DNA of 53,976 bases from Pseudomonadota bacterium (GTDB taxonomy: Bacteria > Pseudomonadota > Alphaproteobacteria > Acetobacterales > Acetobacteraceae), in the NCBI GenBank assembly GCA_021818505.1, contig JAKADX010000027.1:1-53976 (forward strand). The letters run 5' to 3'. Positions 1 through 11,101 of this stretch are shown one piece after another. The notes beneath the pieces are model-generated. The model did not search any database, was not told the DNA's origin, and was given only the letters and a program-made list of their open reading frames with translations. The translations under genes were made by a program, and so were the position numbers. Numbering within the stretch: the stretch's first letter is position 1; each line of letters opens with the position of its first letter.

Positions 1-133
1 GCTCGACCTCGCGCAACAGCAACAGGCCGCCATCCGATGACGCCAACGCATCATCAAAGCGGGCCTCGATCGGCCGGCCACCCAGCGGTGACAGGCCCGG
101 CAGCATGGGGGTAATCTCCGATCCGGCCGGCAT
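1..133 (-). CDS. IS1380-family transposase, N-terminal part (cut by window edge)
   Basis: The first 44 residues of a transposase start at ATG 133-131, with AAGGA five bases upstream. The protein begins MPAGSEITPML and carries the block ALASSDGGLLLLREVE, the typical N-terminal signature of IS1380-type DDE transposases (a SDGGLLLLRE core). The catalytic domain lies beyond the left border, so completeness and activity cannot be judged. It catalyses cut-and-paste movement of its own element. The family call rests on this short block only. Confidence 0.65.
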   Translation of the reverse strand, partial: MPAGSEITPMLPGLSPLGGRPIEARFDDALASSDGGLLLLREVE

Positions 134-198
134 CGCGGTCCTTGATCTGACGGGATTGGCTTCGACACCCAAATCCTACATCAAATCAGAGACTTGCG

Positions 199-327
199 CT
201 ATGCCCGCCAGCCCTCGTGCATAATCCGGGCTAGGTCCCGGCACGCCTGCGCAACCGATACGCCGCGCTCCCTGACCAGCCGAACTGCCTCCACCGTAAA
301 TTCCCGGCTGAACTGCCGCCGTCCCAT
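199..327 (-). pseudogene. IS3-family transposase OrfA, truncated
   Basis: From ATG 327-325 the frame reads MGRRQFSREFTVEAVRLVRE then GVSVAQACRDL, the helix-turn-helix start of IS3-group OrfA. The homology stops after about 32 residues where the IS1380-type end begins. The frame then runs through foreign sequence to a stop at 199-201. OrfA normally has about 90-100 residues and is followed by OrfB, and neither the rest of OrfA nor OrfB is present. It is therefore a dead remnant, disrupted by the second element. Confidence 0.75.
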
Positions 328-435
328 CGCCGCCCTTCGATCCCGCCAAACACCCTAAACCCGGTGTCCACGGAGCCGGCAGCAGCCCACACAGCATGGC
401 ACATCTCCGGGTGGAGGGCCGTCCACCGCATCGCC

Positions 436-660
436 TCACTTCCAGATCGCCTCATTGAGCAGATCGTCCAAATCCTGTGCGTCGAGCGACCACCAAGCCG
501 TGTTCCCCACCTTCAGCGCGAAACGACACCAGAAGATATCGGCCGATCCGGACTCGGCATGACCATCGCTGGCGGAAATTAAGCATGGAGGGGCATTGCG
601 TGGACCTCTGCAGGTGCAGAATGCGGAGATTGCCCCGCTCGCCCGTCTGGGTCATTTTCG
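436..660 (-). pseudogene. Unrecognised gene fragment beside the IS remnants
   Basis: On the minus strand an open frame ends at TGA 438-436 and is open from about 655. Its last roughly 48 residues, including SADIFWCRFALKVGNTAWWS and LDDLLNEAIWK, have the composition of a real protein, with mixed tryptophan, acidic and hydrophobic residues rather than the Arg/Ala/Pro bias of shadow frames. No ATG, GTG or TTG start is available in frame, so it is probably the 3' remnant of a gene broken by the adjacent insertion sequences. I do not recognise the family. The rest of 440-757 holds no convincing gene apart from a short open frame at 687-761. Confidence 0.3.
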
Positions 661-686
661 TTGACACGGAGTATGGAGAGGGTCAG

Positions 687-761
687 ATGACGGAGAAGAA
701 GGGGCAACGTGGGCAACCTCGTCGTGCTCGAAGCAAGCCTCCGACGGAGAGGAGGCGATGA
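687..761 (+). CDS. Possible 24-residue basic leader peptide
   Basis: ATG 687 is preceded by GGAGAGG (675-681) at good spacing. It opens a frame of 24 codons rich in Arg, Lys and Gln (MTEKKGQRGQPRRARSK...). Its stop TGA (759-761) overlaps the ATG of the reductase gene as ATGA, so translation could be coupled. It could equally be chance: the peptide is low in complexity and the sequence is GC-rich. No family is recognised. Confidence 0.25.
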   Translation: MTEKKGQRGQPRRARSKPPTERRR

Positions 762-1795
762 GCGGGATGCGCAAGGCGTTGGTGCTGCGCCGGCGGCCGC
801 GCGGCGAGCCGGAACGCGATGACTTCCAGATGGTCGAGACGCCGCTGCCCGAGCCGCAGCAAGGGCAGGTGCTGACCCGCACCATCTGGCTGTCGATCGA
901 CCCCTATATGCGCGGCCGTCTCTATGACCGCGCCTCCTACGCCAAGCCGGTGCAGATCGGCGAAGTGATGACAGGGGAGAGTGTCGGCGAGGTGATCGCC
1001 TCCGCCGCGCCGGGCTTCGTGCCGGGCGATGTCGTGGTCGGCAGCCGGGGGTGGGAGACACATTCGCTGAGCGACGCACGGCAACTGGTGAAGCTCGATC
1101 CGCACGGTCCGCCGCTGTCCACCTATCTCGGCGTGCTCGGGATGCCTGGGGTAACGGCGTATTCCGGCATGGTCGATGTCGGGCGCGTGAAGCAGGGCGA
1201 GACAGTGGTGGTATCGGCGGCATCCGGGCCGGTCGGCTCGGTCGCCGGGCAGCTCGCCAAGCGCGCTGGCGCGCGGGTGGTGGGCGTCGCGGGCGGGCCG
1301 GAGAAGTGCCTGTGGGTGCAGGAGACGCTCGGCTTCGACGACTGCGTCGATCATCGCAGCATGGATCTCGAGGCCGCGCTGCGGGCGGCGTGCCCGAACG
1401 GGATTGACGTGTATTTCGAGAACGTCGGCGGTGCCGTGCAAGCCGCGGTGATCCCGTTGCTGAACGTGTTCGCCCGTGTGATCGTCTGCGGCCTGGTGGC
1501 GCAATACAACGACCCCAAGCCGCCGCCGGGTCCGAATCTCGGCTTCATGATCGTCAAGCGCGTGCTGATGCAGGGCATCCTGGTTTCCGACAAGCCGGAG
1601 CGCTTCGCCGAATGGCGCGCGCTCGCCACGCCTTGGGTGAAGGACGGCAGCCTGCACTACCGAGAGACCGTGATCGACGGGCTGGAGAACGCGCCGGAGG
1701 CGCTCGCGCTGGTGCTGCGCGGGGGCAATTTTGGCAAGATGCTCGTTCGCGTCGGCCCCGACCCGCAGGCCGAGGGCGGCCCCACGACCGCCTAA
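758..1795 (+). CDS. NADPH-dependent medium-chain reductase (alkenal/curcumin reductase-like)
   Basis: A 345-residue protein of the zinc-independent medium-chain dehydrogenase/reductase group that contains leukotriene B4 12-hydroxydehydrogenase, 2-alkenal reductases and CurA. It reduces activated C=C bonds with NADPH in the cytosol. The N-terminal GroES-like domain has LSIDPYMRGR (about residues 46-55). The nucleotide-binding loop AASGPVGSVAGQLAK lies near 152-166, and FENVGG near 219. The C-terminus GNFGKMLVRV is typical. Catalytic-zinc cysteines are absent, as expected for this branch. GAGAGGAGG sits at 747-755, so ATG 758 or ATG 767 could be the start. The stop overlaps the convergent CoA-transferase gene by 4 bp. 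The physiological substrate is unknown. Confidence 0.85.
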   Translation: MSGMRKALVLRRRPRGEPERDDFQMVETPLPEPQQGQVLTRTIWLSIDPYMRGRLYDRASYAKPVQIGEVMTGESVGEVIASAAPGFVPGDVVVGSRGWETHSLSDARQLVKLDPHGPPLSTYLGVLGMPGVTAYSGMVDVGRVKQGETVVVSAASGPVGSVAGQLAKRAGARVVGVAGGPEKCLWVQETLGFDDCVDHRSMDLEAALRAACPNGIDVYFENVGGAVQAAVIPLLNVFARVIVCGLVAQYNDPKPPPGPNLGFMIVKRVLMQGILVSDKPERFAEWRALATPWVKDGSLHYRETVIDGLENAPEALALVLRGGNFGKMLVRVGPDPQAEGGPTTA

Positions 1796-3015
1796 ATCAC
1801 CCCCTGCGCCGCCAGCCGCGCGATCTCGTCCGCCGTCATGCCCAAAAGGCTGCTCAGGACTTCGCTGGTGTGCTGGCCGAGCAATGGCGGCGCGGAGCGA
1901 TAGCTGGGCGGGGTGGCCGACATGCGGATGGGGTTGGCCACCACGGTCAGGTCGGCGCCGACGGGGTGACGCAGATGCACCGCCAGTTCGCGTGCGCGCA
2001 CCTGCGGGTCGTCGAACACCTCGCGCAGCGTGTTGATCGGCCCGCAGGGCACCGCCTCCGCTTCCAGCGCGGCCACCCAGTGGCGGGTCGGGCGCGTGCG
2101 TGTCACATCGCGCAGCAGGGCGAGCAGCGCCTCGCGATTGGCGACGCGGGCGGCATTGTTGCGAAAGCGCTCATCCTCGGCCCATTCCGGATGCCCGAGC
2201 ACCACGCAGAGCCGCGCGAACTGCCCGTCATTGCCGGCGCCGAGGATCATGTAGCCGTCCTGCGTCGGGAAATCCTGGTAGGGGACGATGCTCGGATGCG
2301 CATTGCCGAGGCGACGGGGCGGCACGCCGGTGACGAGGTAGCTCTGCGCCTGGTTGGCGAGGGTGGCCACCTGCACATCGAGCAGCGCCATGTCGATCGT
2401 CTGCCCTTCGCCGCTGGTCTGGCGATGCAGCAGCGCTGCCAGGATCGCCGAGCTGGCATAGAGGCCAGTCAGGATGTCGGTCAGCGCCACCCCGGTCTTC
2501 TGCGGCCCCCCGCCCGGGTCCTCATCGGGGCGGCCGGTCAGGCTCATCATGCCCCCCATGCCCTGCACCAGCACGTCGTAGCCCGCGCGCGCGCTGTACG
2601 GGCCGGTCTGGCCGAAGCCGGTGATCGAGCAGTAGATCAGGCGCGGATCGGCGGTGCGCAACGTCTCCGCGTCGAGCCCGTACTGCTTCAACCCGCCGAC
2701 CTTGAAGTTCTCCAGTAGCACGTCGCTGCGCGCGGCCAGCTCGCGCGCGATGCGCTGACCTTCGGGATGCGCGATGTCCAGGGTGACCGATTTCTTGTTG
2801 CGGTTAGCGCATTGGAAATAGGCCGATTCGCTGGTAGCACGACCATCATCGTCGGTCAGGAACGGCGGTCCCCAGGCGCGGGTGTCGTCGCCGCCGCCGG
2901 GCCGCTCGATCTTGATGACCTCCGCCCCCAGGTCGCCCAGCATCTGCGCCGCCCACGGGCCGGCAAGCACGCGCGTCAGGTCGAGCACGCGGATATGCGA
3001 CAAGGCGCCCGACAT
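1792..3015 (-). CDS. CaiB/BaiF family acyl-CoA transferase
   Basis: About 407 residues, the normal length for class III CoA-transferases, which move CoA between carboxylic acids through an aspartyl-CoA thioester intermediate. The N-terminal block LSHIRVLDLTRVLAGPWAAQ and GAEVIKIERPGGGDD are diagnostic. The nucleophile Asp is probably that of GVALTDILTGLYA, near residue 178. ATG 3015 was chosen because family homology begins immediately (MSGALSHIRVLDLTR) and GGAGGG lies upstream, although the frame stays open to 3087. The donor and acceptor acids cannot be told from sequence. It is divergent from the sugar importer, with about 95 bp between starts, so the two may share a control region. Confidence 0.88.
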   Translation of the reverse strand: MSGALSHIRVLDLTRVLAGPWAAQMLGDLGAEVIKIERPGGGDDTRAWGPPFLTDDDGRATSESAYFQCANRNKKSVTLDIAHPEGQRIARELAARSDVLLENFKVGGLKQYGLDAETLRTADPRLIYCSITGFGQTGPYSARAGYDVLVQGMGGMMSLTGRPDEDPGGGPQKTGVALTDILTGLYASSAILAALLHRQTSGEGQTIDMALLDVQVATLANQAQSYLVTGVPPRRLGNAHPSIVPYQDFPTQDGYMILGAGNDGQFARLCVVLGHPEWAEDERFRNNAARVANREALLALLRDVTRTRPTRHWVAALEAEAVPCGPINTLREVFDDPQVRARELAVHLRHPVGADLTVVANPIRMSATPPSYRSAPPLLGQHTSEVLSSLLGMTADEIARLAAQGVI

Positions 3016-3110
3016 GTGCGGCGAACCCTCCTGCCCTCTCATTGCGTCAAGGATAGCCCATTGCCAGCAGCGGCGCGACCTCCCCACAATGTCAAAGGAG
3101 GATGGGGGGA

Positions 3111-4622
3111 ATGCAGGCGAGGGAAGACGAGAGCGGCGCGGCGCCGGTGCTGGAGCTGCGCGGCATCAGTAAATCGTTCCCCGGCGTGCGCGCCCTGCAC
3201 GACGTCTCGCTCGCGATCCGGCCGGGCGAGGTCCATATGCTCCTCGGCGAGAACGGTGCCGGCAAATCCACGCTGATGAAAGTGCTGTGCGGCGTCGTTC
3301 GTGCCGATGCCGGCACGGTGCTGCACCGCGGGCAGCCGGTTGCGATCGATTCGCCGCAGGACGCGCGCCGGCTCGGCGTCGCCGTGATCTTCCAGGAGTT
3401 CTCGCTCGTCCCCTATCTGGACATCGCGCACAATATCTTCTTCGGCCGCCTGCCCCGCACGCGGCTGCGCGGGCTGGTCGATCGTGCGGCACTGTATCGC
3501 GAGGCCCGACGAATCCTGGAGTTCATAGGCCTCGACATCGACGCGCGCACCAAGGTGCATCGGCTCGGCGTCGCGCAGCAGCAGATGGTCGAGATCGCCA
3601 AGGCGCTGTCGCAGGACGCGCGCATCCTGGTGATGGACGAGCCGACCGCGGCGCTGTCGGACCGCGAGGCGGAGCGTTTGTTCGCCATCATGCGGCGCCT
3701 CAAGAACGACGGTGTCGCCATCATCTATATCTCCCACCGCATGGCCGAGGTGTTCACGCTCGGCGACCGCATCACGGTGCTGCGCGACGGCGCGCTGGTG
3801 CAGAGCCTGCTGCCCGCGGAGGCGACGCCGGAGGCGCTGGTGCGGCTGATGGTGGGGCGCAGCGTCGACACCACCTATCCGCGCCGCTTCCGCGCGCCGG
3901 GCGCACCGATGCTGGAGGTCAAGGGAATGACCGCGGCAACGGGCATCGCCGACATCACGCTCACCGTGCGCGAAGGAGAAATCGTCGGCCTGTGCGGGCT
4001 GGTCGGGTCCGGCCGCACCGAGGTGGCGCGTGCGATCTTCGGCGCCGACCCGATCCAGCGCGGCGAGGTGCGCGTGTTCGGCCGCGTCCATACCGGCGGA
4101 CCCGACGTGGCGGCGCGGCGCGGCATGGCGCTGATCCCGGAGAACCGTAAGACCGAGGGTCTGGCACAGCTTCGCTCCGTCGAGGACAACCTCGTTCTTG
4201 CCGCCCTGCCGCGGCTCGCCCGCTTCGGCATGGTGCGCCCAGGCGCAGCGCGAGCGCTGGCGCGGGAAATGGTCGAGCGGCTTTCCATCGCCACAGGCTC
4301 GCTGCTGCGCAGCGTTGCGACCCTTTCGGGCGGCAACCAGCAGAAGGTGGTGATCGGCAAGTGGCTCGCGGCCCGCGCACGGCTGTTCATCTTCGACGAA
4401 CCGACACGGGGGATCGATGTCGGCGCGAAGGCGCAGATCTTCGCGCTGATCGACGCGTTGGTGCAGGAAGGCGCGGGCGTGCTGATGATCAGTTCCGAAC
4501 AGACGGAAATCGTGCATGTCTGCGACCGCGCCTACGTGATGCGAGAGGGACGCATCGCAGGTGCGCTCGGGCGCGGGTTGCTGACCGAGGAGAACATCGT
4601 GCGGCTGGGTATGCAGACGTGA
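3111..4622 (+). CDS. Sugar ABC transporter ATPase, two-domain (RbsA/MglA type)
   Basis: A 503-residue CUT2-family ATPase with two fused nucleotide-binding domains that powers monosaccharide import. The first domain has a full Walker A (GENGAGKST, about residue 45), signature LGVAQQQMVE and Walker B ILVMDEPTAAL. The second has the degenerate P-loop GLVGSGRTEVARAIFG usual in RbsA proteins, with LSGGNQQKVVIGKWL and FIFDEPTRGIDVG. ATG 3111 has AAAGGAGG nine bases upstream, whereas the ATG at 3102 would sit on top of that site. The stop overlaps the next gene's GTG as GTGA, which indicates translational coupling in a four-gene importer operon. The sugar is not predictable. Confidence 0.93.
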   Translation: MQAREDESGAAPVLELRGISKSFPGVRALHDVSLAIRPGEVHMLLGENGAGKSTLMKVLCGVVRADAGTVLHRGQPVAIDSPQDARRLGVAVIFQEFSLVPYLDIAHNIFFGRLPRTRLRGLVDRAALYREARRILEFIGLDIDARTKVHRLGVAQQQMVEIAKALSQDARILVMDEPTAALSDREAERLFAIMRRLKNDGVAIIYISHRMAEVFTLGDRITVLRDGALVQSLLPAEATPEALVRLMVGRSVDTTYPRRFRAPGAPMLEVKGMTAATGIADITLTVREGEIVGLCGLVGSGRTEVARAIFGADPIQRGEVRVFGRVHTGGPDVAARRGMALIPENRKTEGLAQLRSVEDNLVLAALPRLARFGMVRPGAARALAREMVERLSIATGSLLRSVATLSGGNQQKVVIGKWLAARARLFIFDEPTRGIDVGAKAQIFALIDALVQEGAGVLMISSEQTEIVHVCDRAYVMREGRIAGALGRGLLTEENIVRLGMQT

Positions 4623-5554
4623 GCGCCGCCAGCCTCGCCGCGCGCACGCCGGGCGCGGCTTTCATGCTGGGCGTGCTCGCGGTCGGGTTCGCCGCTGCGA
4701 CGCCCGGCTTCGCCAGCCTGCCCAACCTCGTCAACGTGCTGCTGCAATCGAGCGTGTTACTGCTGATCGCGCTGCCGATGACGCTGGTCATCATGACCGA
4801 GGGTCTGGACCTCTCGGTCGGCGCCGTGCTGACGCTTGCCTCGGTGGTGCTGGCACTGGTCGCGACGGCGAGCGGGTCGGTCACGCTCGCGATCCTGGCC
4901 GGGCTGGCGGTGGGGTTCAGCTGCGGCGCCGTCAATGGCTGGCTGGTGGCGGGGCTGGACCTGCCGCCCTTCGTCGCCACGCTGGGGACGCTCGGCATGG
5001 TGCAGGGCGTCGCGCTGGCGGCCAGCGGCGGACAGAGCGTGGTGGGGCTGCCGCCCACACTGCTGGTCTGGTACGGCGGACATGTCGCGATGCTGCCGCT
5101 GCCCATCGTCATCGTCGCCCTCGCCTACACGGCGATGCACGTGCTGCTGTATCGCACGTCGTTCGGCAGCCACGTGTTCGCGCTCGGCGGCAATCGCGAG
5201 GCGCTGGCCTTCGCCGGCATCCGCTATCGCGGCACGCTCGCCGCGGTCTATGCGCTGAACGGGCTGATGGCGGGCTTTGCGGCGATCCTGTTCACCGCGC
5301 GGCTCGACGCCGGCCATCCGACCGCCGGCATCGGCACGGAGTTCGACGCTATCGCCGCGGTCGCGGTCGGCGGTACGTCATTCGAGCGCGGCAATGGCTG
5401 GCTGCCCGGCACCGTGCTCGGCGTACTGACCATCGGCGTGCTGCGCAATGGCCTCAACCTGCTCGCGGTGCCGTCCTCGCTGCACGTCGCCTGCATCGGG
5501 GTTCTGGTGATCCTCGCCTTCGTCATCGAGGGCGCGAAAGGGACAGCGCCGTGA
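4619..5554 (+). CDS. Sugar ABC transporter permease 1 (RbsC type)
   Basis: A 311-residue, strongly hydrophobic inner-membrane permease of the CUT2/BPD_transp_2 family, with about 8-10 transmembrane segments. The family blocks LVIMTEGLDLSVGAVLTLAS, GAVNGWLVAGLDLPPFVATL and FALGGNREALAFAGI are present. The start is GTG 4619, overlapping the ATPase stop (GTGA). The open frame upstream of it reads the ATPase gene in another frame and has no membrane character. It probably pairs with the second permease as a heterodimer. The 3' end again overlaps the next gene by GTGA. Confidence 0.92.
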   Translation: MSAASLAARTPGAAFMLGVLAVGFAAATPGFASLPNLVNVLLQSSVLLLIALPMTLVIMTEGLDLSVGAVLTLASVVLALVATASGSVTLAILAGLAVGFSCGAVNGWLVAGLDLPPFVATLGTLGMVQGVALAASGGQSVVGLPPTLLVWYGGHVAMLPLPIVIVALAYTAMHVLLYRTSFGSHVFALGGNREALAFAGIRYRGTLAAVYALNGLMAGFAAILFTARLDAGHPTAGIGTEFDAIAAVAVGGTSFERGNGWLPGTVLGVLTIGVLRNGLNLLAVPSSLHVACIGVLVILAFVIEGAKGTAP

Positions 5555-6504
5555 GCCGCGCGCTCGCGCAACTGCTGGCGCGCGTGCTGGCGGTGCTGGC
5601 GTTGTGCGCGGTGCTGGCGCTGCTCAGCGATGTGTTCCTGACGCGCGGCAACATCGTCAATGTGCTGCGTCAGACCAGCCTGCTGTTCTTCCTCGCCTCG
5701 GGCCTGACACTGGTGGTGCTGACGGCGGGGCTCGATCTGTCGGTCGGCGCCAATATCAGTCTGGCTGCGTGTGTCGCCGGCACCGCGATGAAGGCGACCG
5801 GAGAGCCGCTGCTCGGCGCGGCGCTTGGTCTGGGCATCGGTGCCGCGGTCGGGCTGTGCAACGGGTTGATGGTCGCATTGCTGCGCATCCCGTCGTTCAT
5901 CGCCACCTACGGCATGTTGTGGGTGCTCCAGGGCGCGGCCTATGCCTACATGGCGGGTCAGCCGGTGTACGGGTTCCCGCGTGCATTCCGCCTCATCGGC
6001 GTCGGCACGGTCGGCGGCATTCCGGTGCCGATCCTGCTGATGGCGGCGGTGCTGGCGCTGGGCAGCGTGTTCACCGCGCGCACGATCTGGGGCCAGCAGA
6101 TCTACGCGATCGGTGCCAATGCGACGGCGGCGCGATTGTCGGGCGTGCCGGTGAAGCGACGGCTGATCCTTGTCTATCTGCTCAGCGGCGCGACCACCGG
6201 CCTCGCCGCGCTGATTTTCCTCGCGCGGCTCAACTCCGCCGAGGCCGATATCGGCGGCGAACTGACGCTGCCGGCGATCGCCGCGGTGCTGATCGGCGGG
6301 GCTTCGCTGTTCGGCGGCGTCGGCTCGCTGTTCGGCACCTTCATCGGCGCACTGCTGCTGACGCTGGTGCTGAACGGAATGAACCTGCTTGAGGTCGATG
6401 CCCGCTGGCAGCCATTTGTTACCGGCGCCATCATTCTGGCTGCCGTCTGGATTGACATGCGCACCGGCCGTATGTTTGCGGCCCGTGCCGAAAAGGGAGG
6501 ATAA
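5551..6504 (+). CDS. Sugar ABC transporter permease 2 (RbsC type)
   Basis: A 317-residue CUT2 permease with the same fold as its neighbour. The pore-region block LVVLTAGLDLSVGANISLAA, GLCNGLMVALLRIPSFIATY and the EAA-like cytoplasmic region IYAIGANATAARLSGVPVKR are visible. Translation starts at GTG 5551 inside the preceding stop (GTGA). Only two bases separate its stop from the AACC-ATG of the binding-protein gene, so the four genes are very likely one transcript. Two different permeases argue for a heterodimeric channel rather than the ribose-type homodimer. Confidence 0.92.
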   Translation: MSRALAQLLARVLAVLALCAVLALLSDVFLTRGNIVNVLRQTSLLFFLASGLTLVVLTAGLDLSVGANISLAACVAGTAMKATGEPLLGAALGLGIGAAVGLCNGLMVALLRIPSFIATYGMLWVLQGAAYAYMAGQPVYGFPRAFRLIGVGTVGGIPVPILLMAAVLALGSVFTARTIWGQQIYAIGANATAARLSGVPVKRRLILVYLLSGATTGLAALIFLARLNSAEADIGGELTLPAIAAVLIGGASLFGGVGSLFGTFIGALLLTLVLNGMNLLEVDARWQPFVTGAIILAAVWIDMRTGRMFAARAEKGG

Positions 6505-6506
6505 CC

Positions 6507-7463
6507 ATGAGACGAACGCTGCTTTTTGCCGTGCTGGGGATGCTCGCCGCCGCCGGTACCGCCCGCGCCGACGGCGAGACCGTCGCGGTGTTTACCAAGA
6601 ATCAGACCAACCCGTTCTTCGCCGCCGAGCGCGTCGGCGCCGAGCGGGCGGCCGCCGCGATGGGCGCGCACGTCATCCAGTATGTGCCGACCAAGCCCGA
6701 CAGCATTCCCGAGCAACTCAGCGAAATCGACGACGTGGTCGTCAAGAAGCCGAGCGCGGTCGTGTTCGTACCGGTGGACTACAAGGCCATGGTTCCCGGC
6801 GTGCAGCGCCTCAATGCCGCGGGCATCCCCGTCGTCAACATCACCGACCGTAGCGCCGGCGGTGACTTTGTCGCGTTCGTCGGTGCCAGCGACTACGAAA
6901 TCGCAAAGATGACCGCACGGCGGCTGATGCACGCACTCGGCGGCAAGGGGAAGGTCATCATCCTCGAAGGCGTGCGCGGCGCGCTGACGGCGCAGGACCG
7001 GCTGCGCGGCTTCAAGGACGCGATCGCGGAGAATCCCGGCGTCACCCTGGTCGCCTCCCAGCCCGGCAACTATCAGCGGCTGCAGGGGATGCAGGTGATG
7101 GAGAACCTGCTGCAGGCGCATCCCGATGTCGATGGCGTGCTGGCCGCCAACGATGCCATGGCGATCGGCGCCCTGGACGCGCTGGCCGATTCGGGCCACT
7201 CGGCACAGGTGATCGGCATCAACGCGACGCGCGAGGCCATCGACGCGATCAAGGCCGGCAAGATGCTGGCCAGCGGCGACTACAACGGCTTCCTGCAGGG
7301 CTGCATCGGCACCATGATCGCGCTGCGCGCCGCGCGGCACGAAAGCGTGCCGAAGTCCGTGGCTCTGCCGGTCGTCGTCGTGGACAAGAGCAACTACCAG
7401 CCATACGCGGTGCCGGTCGAGAAGCGCGCCTGCCCGAAATGGGAGGATGTGCCGCAGCACTGA
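6507..7463 (+). CDS. Periplasmic sugar-binding protein (RbsB-like)
   Basis: A 318-residue type I periplasmic binding protein that delivers the sugar to the permeases. A Sec signal peptide (MRRTLLFAVLGMLAAAGTARA, cleavage about residue 21) precedes the mature protein. NQTNPFFAAERVGAERAA, SEIDDVVVKKPSAVVFVP and VDGVLAANDAMAIGALDALA are the usual RbsB-family blocks. GGGAGG lies just before ATG 6507. It is the last gene of the importer, while many CUT2 operons place it first. The hairpin at 7471-7490 follows. A C-terminal cysteine (KRACPKWED) may form a disulphide with the Cys of LQGCIG. Confidence 0.92.
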   Translation: MRRTLLFAVLGMLAAAGTARADGETVAVFTKNQTNPFFAAERVGAERAAAAMGAHVIQYVPTKPDSIPEQLSEIDDVVVKKPSAVVFVPVDYKAMVPGVQRLNAAGIPVVNITDRSAGGDFVAFVGASDYEIAKMTARRLMHALGGKGKVIILEGVRGALTAQDRLRGFKDAIAENPGVTLVASQPGNYQRLQGMQVMENLLQAHPDVDGVLAANDAMAIGALDALADSGHSAQVIGINATREAIDAIKAGKMLASGDYNGFLQGCIGTMIALRAARHESVPKSVALPVVVVDKSNYQPYAVPVEKRACPKWEDVPQH

Positions 7464-7470
7464 GCATGGC

Positions 7471-7490
7471 GCGGCGGCGCGAGCCGCCGC
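7471..7490. terminator. GC hairpin between convergent genes
   Basis: GCGGCGGC, loop GCGA, GCCGCCGC: a perfect 8-bp stem closed by a GNRA-type tetraloop, 7 bp after the binding-protein stop and 15 bp before the stop of the convergent lipoprotein gene. No T-run follows on either side. It may serve as a two-way pause or mRNA-end stabiliser rather than a classical intrinsic terminator. Confidence 0.45.
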
Positions 7491-7504
7491 TCACCACGCC
7501 GCGG

Positions 7505-7903
7505 TCAGCATTTCTTCTGCGTGTACAGGCCCATGAGGTGAGTCTTGCGCTGCTGCGCCTGCGTGGCCTCGACCTGTTGTTCCTGCGCCGCGTTACTGCT
7601 CAGGTCACTCGCGGCCTGCGAGGCGACGTTGCCCAGCACCTGCCCGAATGCCGATGTGCCGCCGACGGACGACGACGCGGCCGTCGTCGCCGCGTTCGTC
7701 AATGCCCCCGACCCGCCGTTCGATGCGCTGGCGACGATCCCGTCCATCTGGGCCATCTGCGAGGTCAGTTGCTGACAGGAGAGTTGGTCGTCGCCGGGTT
7801 GGATGGTGGCGATCGGCGCCGGTGCGGTACCAGGCAGCCCCGACCCCGCGCAGCCGCTCAGGGCCAGCAGCGCGGCGGCAACCAGGGCTTTCGGGCTGGG
7901 CAT
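7505..7903 (-). CDS. Small lipoprotein of unknown function
   Basis: A 132-residue protein with a lipoprotein signal (MPSPKALVAAALLALSGCAG; lipobox LSGC, acylated Cys 18). The mature part is Gln/Ser/Ala-rich. It contains LSCQQLTSQMAQMDGIV, then an Ala/Gly/Ser stretch, then a Gln-rich helix that could be a short coiled coil (NAAQEQQVEATQAQQRK), and it ends in Cys. GGAGGAG lies seven bases before ATG 7903. It is predicted to be membrane-anchored and periplasmic. No function can be assigned. A gap of 166 bp separates it from the upstream gene on the same strand; the inverted repeat AACCGG/CCGGTT at 8015-8034 lies in this gap. Confidence 0.75.
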   Translation of the reverse strand: MPSPKALVAAALLALSGCAGSGLPGTAPAPIATIQPGDDQLSCQQLTSQMAQMDGIVASASNGGSGALTNAATTAASSSVGGTSAFGQVLGNVASQAASDLSSNAAQEQQVEATQAQQRKTHLMGLYTQKKC

Positions 7904-8069
7904 CGGTGTCTCCTCCAGAATGTTCCGGCGGACCCTGCCCGAACGCGGACGATCACGCCATTGTCATCGGCGTCAGACTGGCCCGCTGGCGCCGAGCGTT
8001 CGAGCACGCGATTGAACCGGCTGGCGAACCGGTTTCGCGGCGCTTGCGCGCGCGCGATGAGCATGACGG

Positions 8070-10940
<2,871 letters not shown>

Positions 10941-11101
10941 GCAAGCTGTTCCGGTCGGGCCGAAGCCCGCTTCCTGCCACAGGAGGTCCGCCGACATTAG
11001 CCGCCGAGTCCTCGGGCAGCCGCAATCACGAGTGGCGGCACGGCGCGTCGCGCGCCGCCGGAGCGTGATAGCCGTGGCGCGGCCCGGGTCGAGGGAGAGC
11101 G

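Larger units (their letters stand above)
1..395 (-). mobile_element. Nested IS remnants: IS1380-type end inside an IS3-type orfA
   Basis: Two transposase fragments lie head to tail on the minus strand. The IS1380-type gene (133 down to the border) follows what looks like that element's terminal sequence near 213-230 (CCTCGTGCATAATCCGGG on the plus strand). Immediately beyond it, from about 231 to 327, is the start of an IS3-type orfA. The junction has CTAG at 231-234, a possible target duplication. The stretch 328-395 resembles the untranslated left end of IS3 elements. The element ends are estimated by eye, because neither complete copy is in the window. Confidence 0.6.
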
